NCBI GenBank assembly: GCA_013365365.1
Contig: JABVXU010000462.1
Coordinates: 1-42,208, forward strand
Source of the DNA: Cruorifilaria tuberocauda
Taxonomy: Eukaryota; Nematoda; Chromadorea; Rhabditida; Onchocercidae
DNA: 42,208 nucleotides
Direction: 5' to 3'
The notes under the pieces were generated by a model. The model made no database searches. It saw only the letters and a program-made list of their open reading frames with translations, and was not told the DNA's origin. Numbering within the stretch: position 1 is the first letter of the stretch; each line of letters starts with the position of its first letter. A program made the position numbers and the translations under genes. Positions 40,156 through 42,208 of the stretch are shown piece by piece.

Positions 40156-41833
40156 ACTGATTTTTTTTCTCCTTACTTCAAAGTTTGTTTTCAATTCTAT
40201 AAAGTAACTTTAAGACAACTAATGCTAAAAAGAAAGATAAAATCTTCGCAAAGTGAAGGAGAAAGTTAATGATACAAATTACTGATAAGAGGAATATGGA
40301 AGAAATAAGAGAGATACAAAATTCCTTGATAAAGTAATTGAATCAAACGATAACTTTGATAATATCCATAATTTGTTTAGCTTGAAAAAAGAATTATATC
40401 AATAAAAAGGTAAATTAAACTTTCATTTGACAAATTCAATCCACAATACGACAGGTAAGGAAATCTGAAAATTTTCATTATAAATAATTTCAAAAATTAT
40501 TTAATTACAAGTGAAAAAAGAATAATAAACAATAATTTTAAGGTATGTAAGAAGTTGCAATTTCAAAAAAAAAAAAAAATTAATACGTGATTTTATTTAC
40601 CTGTCGCATTATGAATTGAGAGCAATTAATAATAAATTTTCAATAATAAAAATATAAAATCAATAATAAAGTAGGAGGACATAATAAAGTTTTCATTGTT
40701 TGATAAGAAAATGAACCTTAAAATAATAACTATTTCGAGAATAATTATCTAAGTTAATCTTTTTCCAATAAATTTTCAAAGACAGCCCATATTTTTCATT
40801 CGATTTAAATTTTCATTTCAATACAATTAAATTGATTGAGCTGAAATCTATAGTGCTTCCTGTGAAGCAATAATTTACCATTGAATTAAAAAGTGCTTTT
40901 TTGCTTCTTCTATCATTTCATATAAATTAGCTAAGAAGAAGAGGAAGAGAAGTAGAAGGATCGAATATTTAAAGCTTGCCTATCTCGCTAACTTAATTGA
41001 TTCAAAGAAAAAAGAGCCCATAAAGTGAGCAATAACTAAATTCTTAGTATCAGTATTGTTAGCTACAAAAGAAAAAAATAAATGATAAATGCAAGAAAAC
41101 TTATCAACTATTATCAATATCTAATTGTTATTCATTATTCATAATTAATTATAAAAATTATGGAAAATTTTTTATCATGCAAATTCATTATTAACTTTAG
41201 TTTATCATAAATGAGGAAAGTAATTGAAAGTTATCATACAATTTTTTTATTAATTTTAATTTTTTCATAAATCAGAAAAGTAAGTGAAAACTAGTGAAAT
41301 TCAATGAAATTCCCCCTGATGACAAAACCCAAAAACAAAAAAATTAAAAATAAAATCCAAAATACCTAAAAACCCAAATTTAGATAGCTCCATATATAAC
41401 AAATACAAAACAAAAAACAACCAAAAATAAAAAAAAACAACAACATTTAAGCTTAAAAACGAAAAAAGTTAGCTATAAAATTATCAAACAAACAGTATAT
41501 GAAGTAAATTCAATTTTTCTGCAAGTAAGCTAAAAATGAGTGAATTTTCAAAGTGAAACAAGTAAGAATTAGGAATTCTTTTTTTCTTAATTAGCAGCTA
41601 ACAAACAATCGCTAATAGAGAATATTTCACCCGGAAATTTCATTTCCTCTTGATTTCCACTGATTCATTTAATGCGCTACTAAAGCAAACATTAGTGCCA
41701 TTGAAAATTGTTAATTTAACTCTAACAGTATAGATTTACTAGGTAATATCAAATATTAGCAAAGATACCTGAAAGATAATGATGATGTAAAGGTTAATGA
41801 ACATTTTGATATAATGATATGTTAAGAAAAACA

Positions 41834-41869
<36 letters not shown>

Positions 41870-42208
41870 CTCTTATGTCAATTTCTCTGTAAGACGACTA
41901 ATTAATCGTTTTTGAATAAAAGAAAATAGAACAAAGTTTATTGCAGTAATTTTTTTTAACTTTGATATTATCTATATTTTCCTAAAAAGTGCAAAAAGTG
42001 CACAGTTAATTATTGATCATGAAATTAACTTTTCTTCCCTTCGTTATTTCGAAAATAAGTTAATTCGACAGTGCACGTATAAAAGTGCATCTGCTGTAAG
42101 TATCTGATAAGAGAAATCATCGTTATCACAACAAAACGTTATCGGCTTCATGGTACTGATTGTTAATTGCTCTCACATAAGTATGGTTTCGCAGGAATAG
42201 ATCATCGT
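40145..42208. other. Upstream region of RSK, no gene recognised
   Basis: Two kilobases of AT-rich sequence containing a CT tract (41835-41868). No open frame of note and no RNA gene recognised. It presumably includes RSK promoter sequence. Confidence 0.5.
41835..41868. repeat. CT microsatellite
   Basis: CT run about 1.7 kb upstream of the RSK start. Confidence 0.9.

Overview
The window looks like nuclear DNA of a nematode, most likely a clade III (filarial/spirurid) species. It is very AT-rich, exons are short (about 40-440 bp), introns end in TTTCAG or TTTTAG, and splice acceptors sit a few bases upstream of four start codons, as expected for spliced-leader trans-splicing. The species is an inference. 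I built all gene models by hand-translating exons and requiring splice phases to agree, so individual junctions can be wrong even where the gene call is firm.

Layout: 1-4423 has no gene I can support. 4424-23563 (minus strand) is a 39-exon polybromo gene, the signature subunit of the PBAF chromatin remodeller: six bromodomains, two BAH domains, an HMG box, two C2H2 zinc fingers and the conserved polybromo C-terminus, 1996 codons in one continuous frame. A GC-rich, trinucleotide-rich island lies in its largest intron (9859-12541). 23577-25824 is a divergent intergenic region with TG and CT microsatellites. 25841-35322 (plus strand) is an 18-exon ARMC5 homologue: an armadillo-repeat protein with the start of a C-terminal BTB fold. 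Nested antisense in its sixth intron (about 28540-28803, minus strand) is a small DAP1-like gene. 35323-35858 is a short convergent intergenic stretch. 35859-40144 (minus strand) is a p90 ribosomal S6 kinase (RSK) gene that contains the N-terminal AGC kinase domain and linker but no C-terminal kinase domain that I can find. 40145-42208 is upstream sequence without a recognisable gene.

The genes do not form a pathway together. They are unrelated housekeeping or regulatory genes: chromatin remodelling, RNA polymerase II turnover (ARMC5 family), autophagy/mTOR output (DAP1 family) and MAP-kinase signalling (RSK). The points most worth checking are the missing RSK C-terminal kinase domain, the ARMC5 model that stops half-way through its BTB domain, the nested antisense DAP1-like gene, several ARMC5 splice choices that would give shortened proteins, a large insertion inside the second BAH domain of polybromo, and the intronic GC island.
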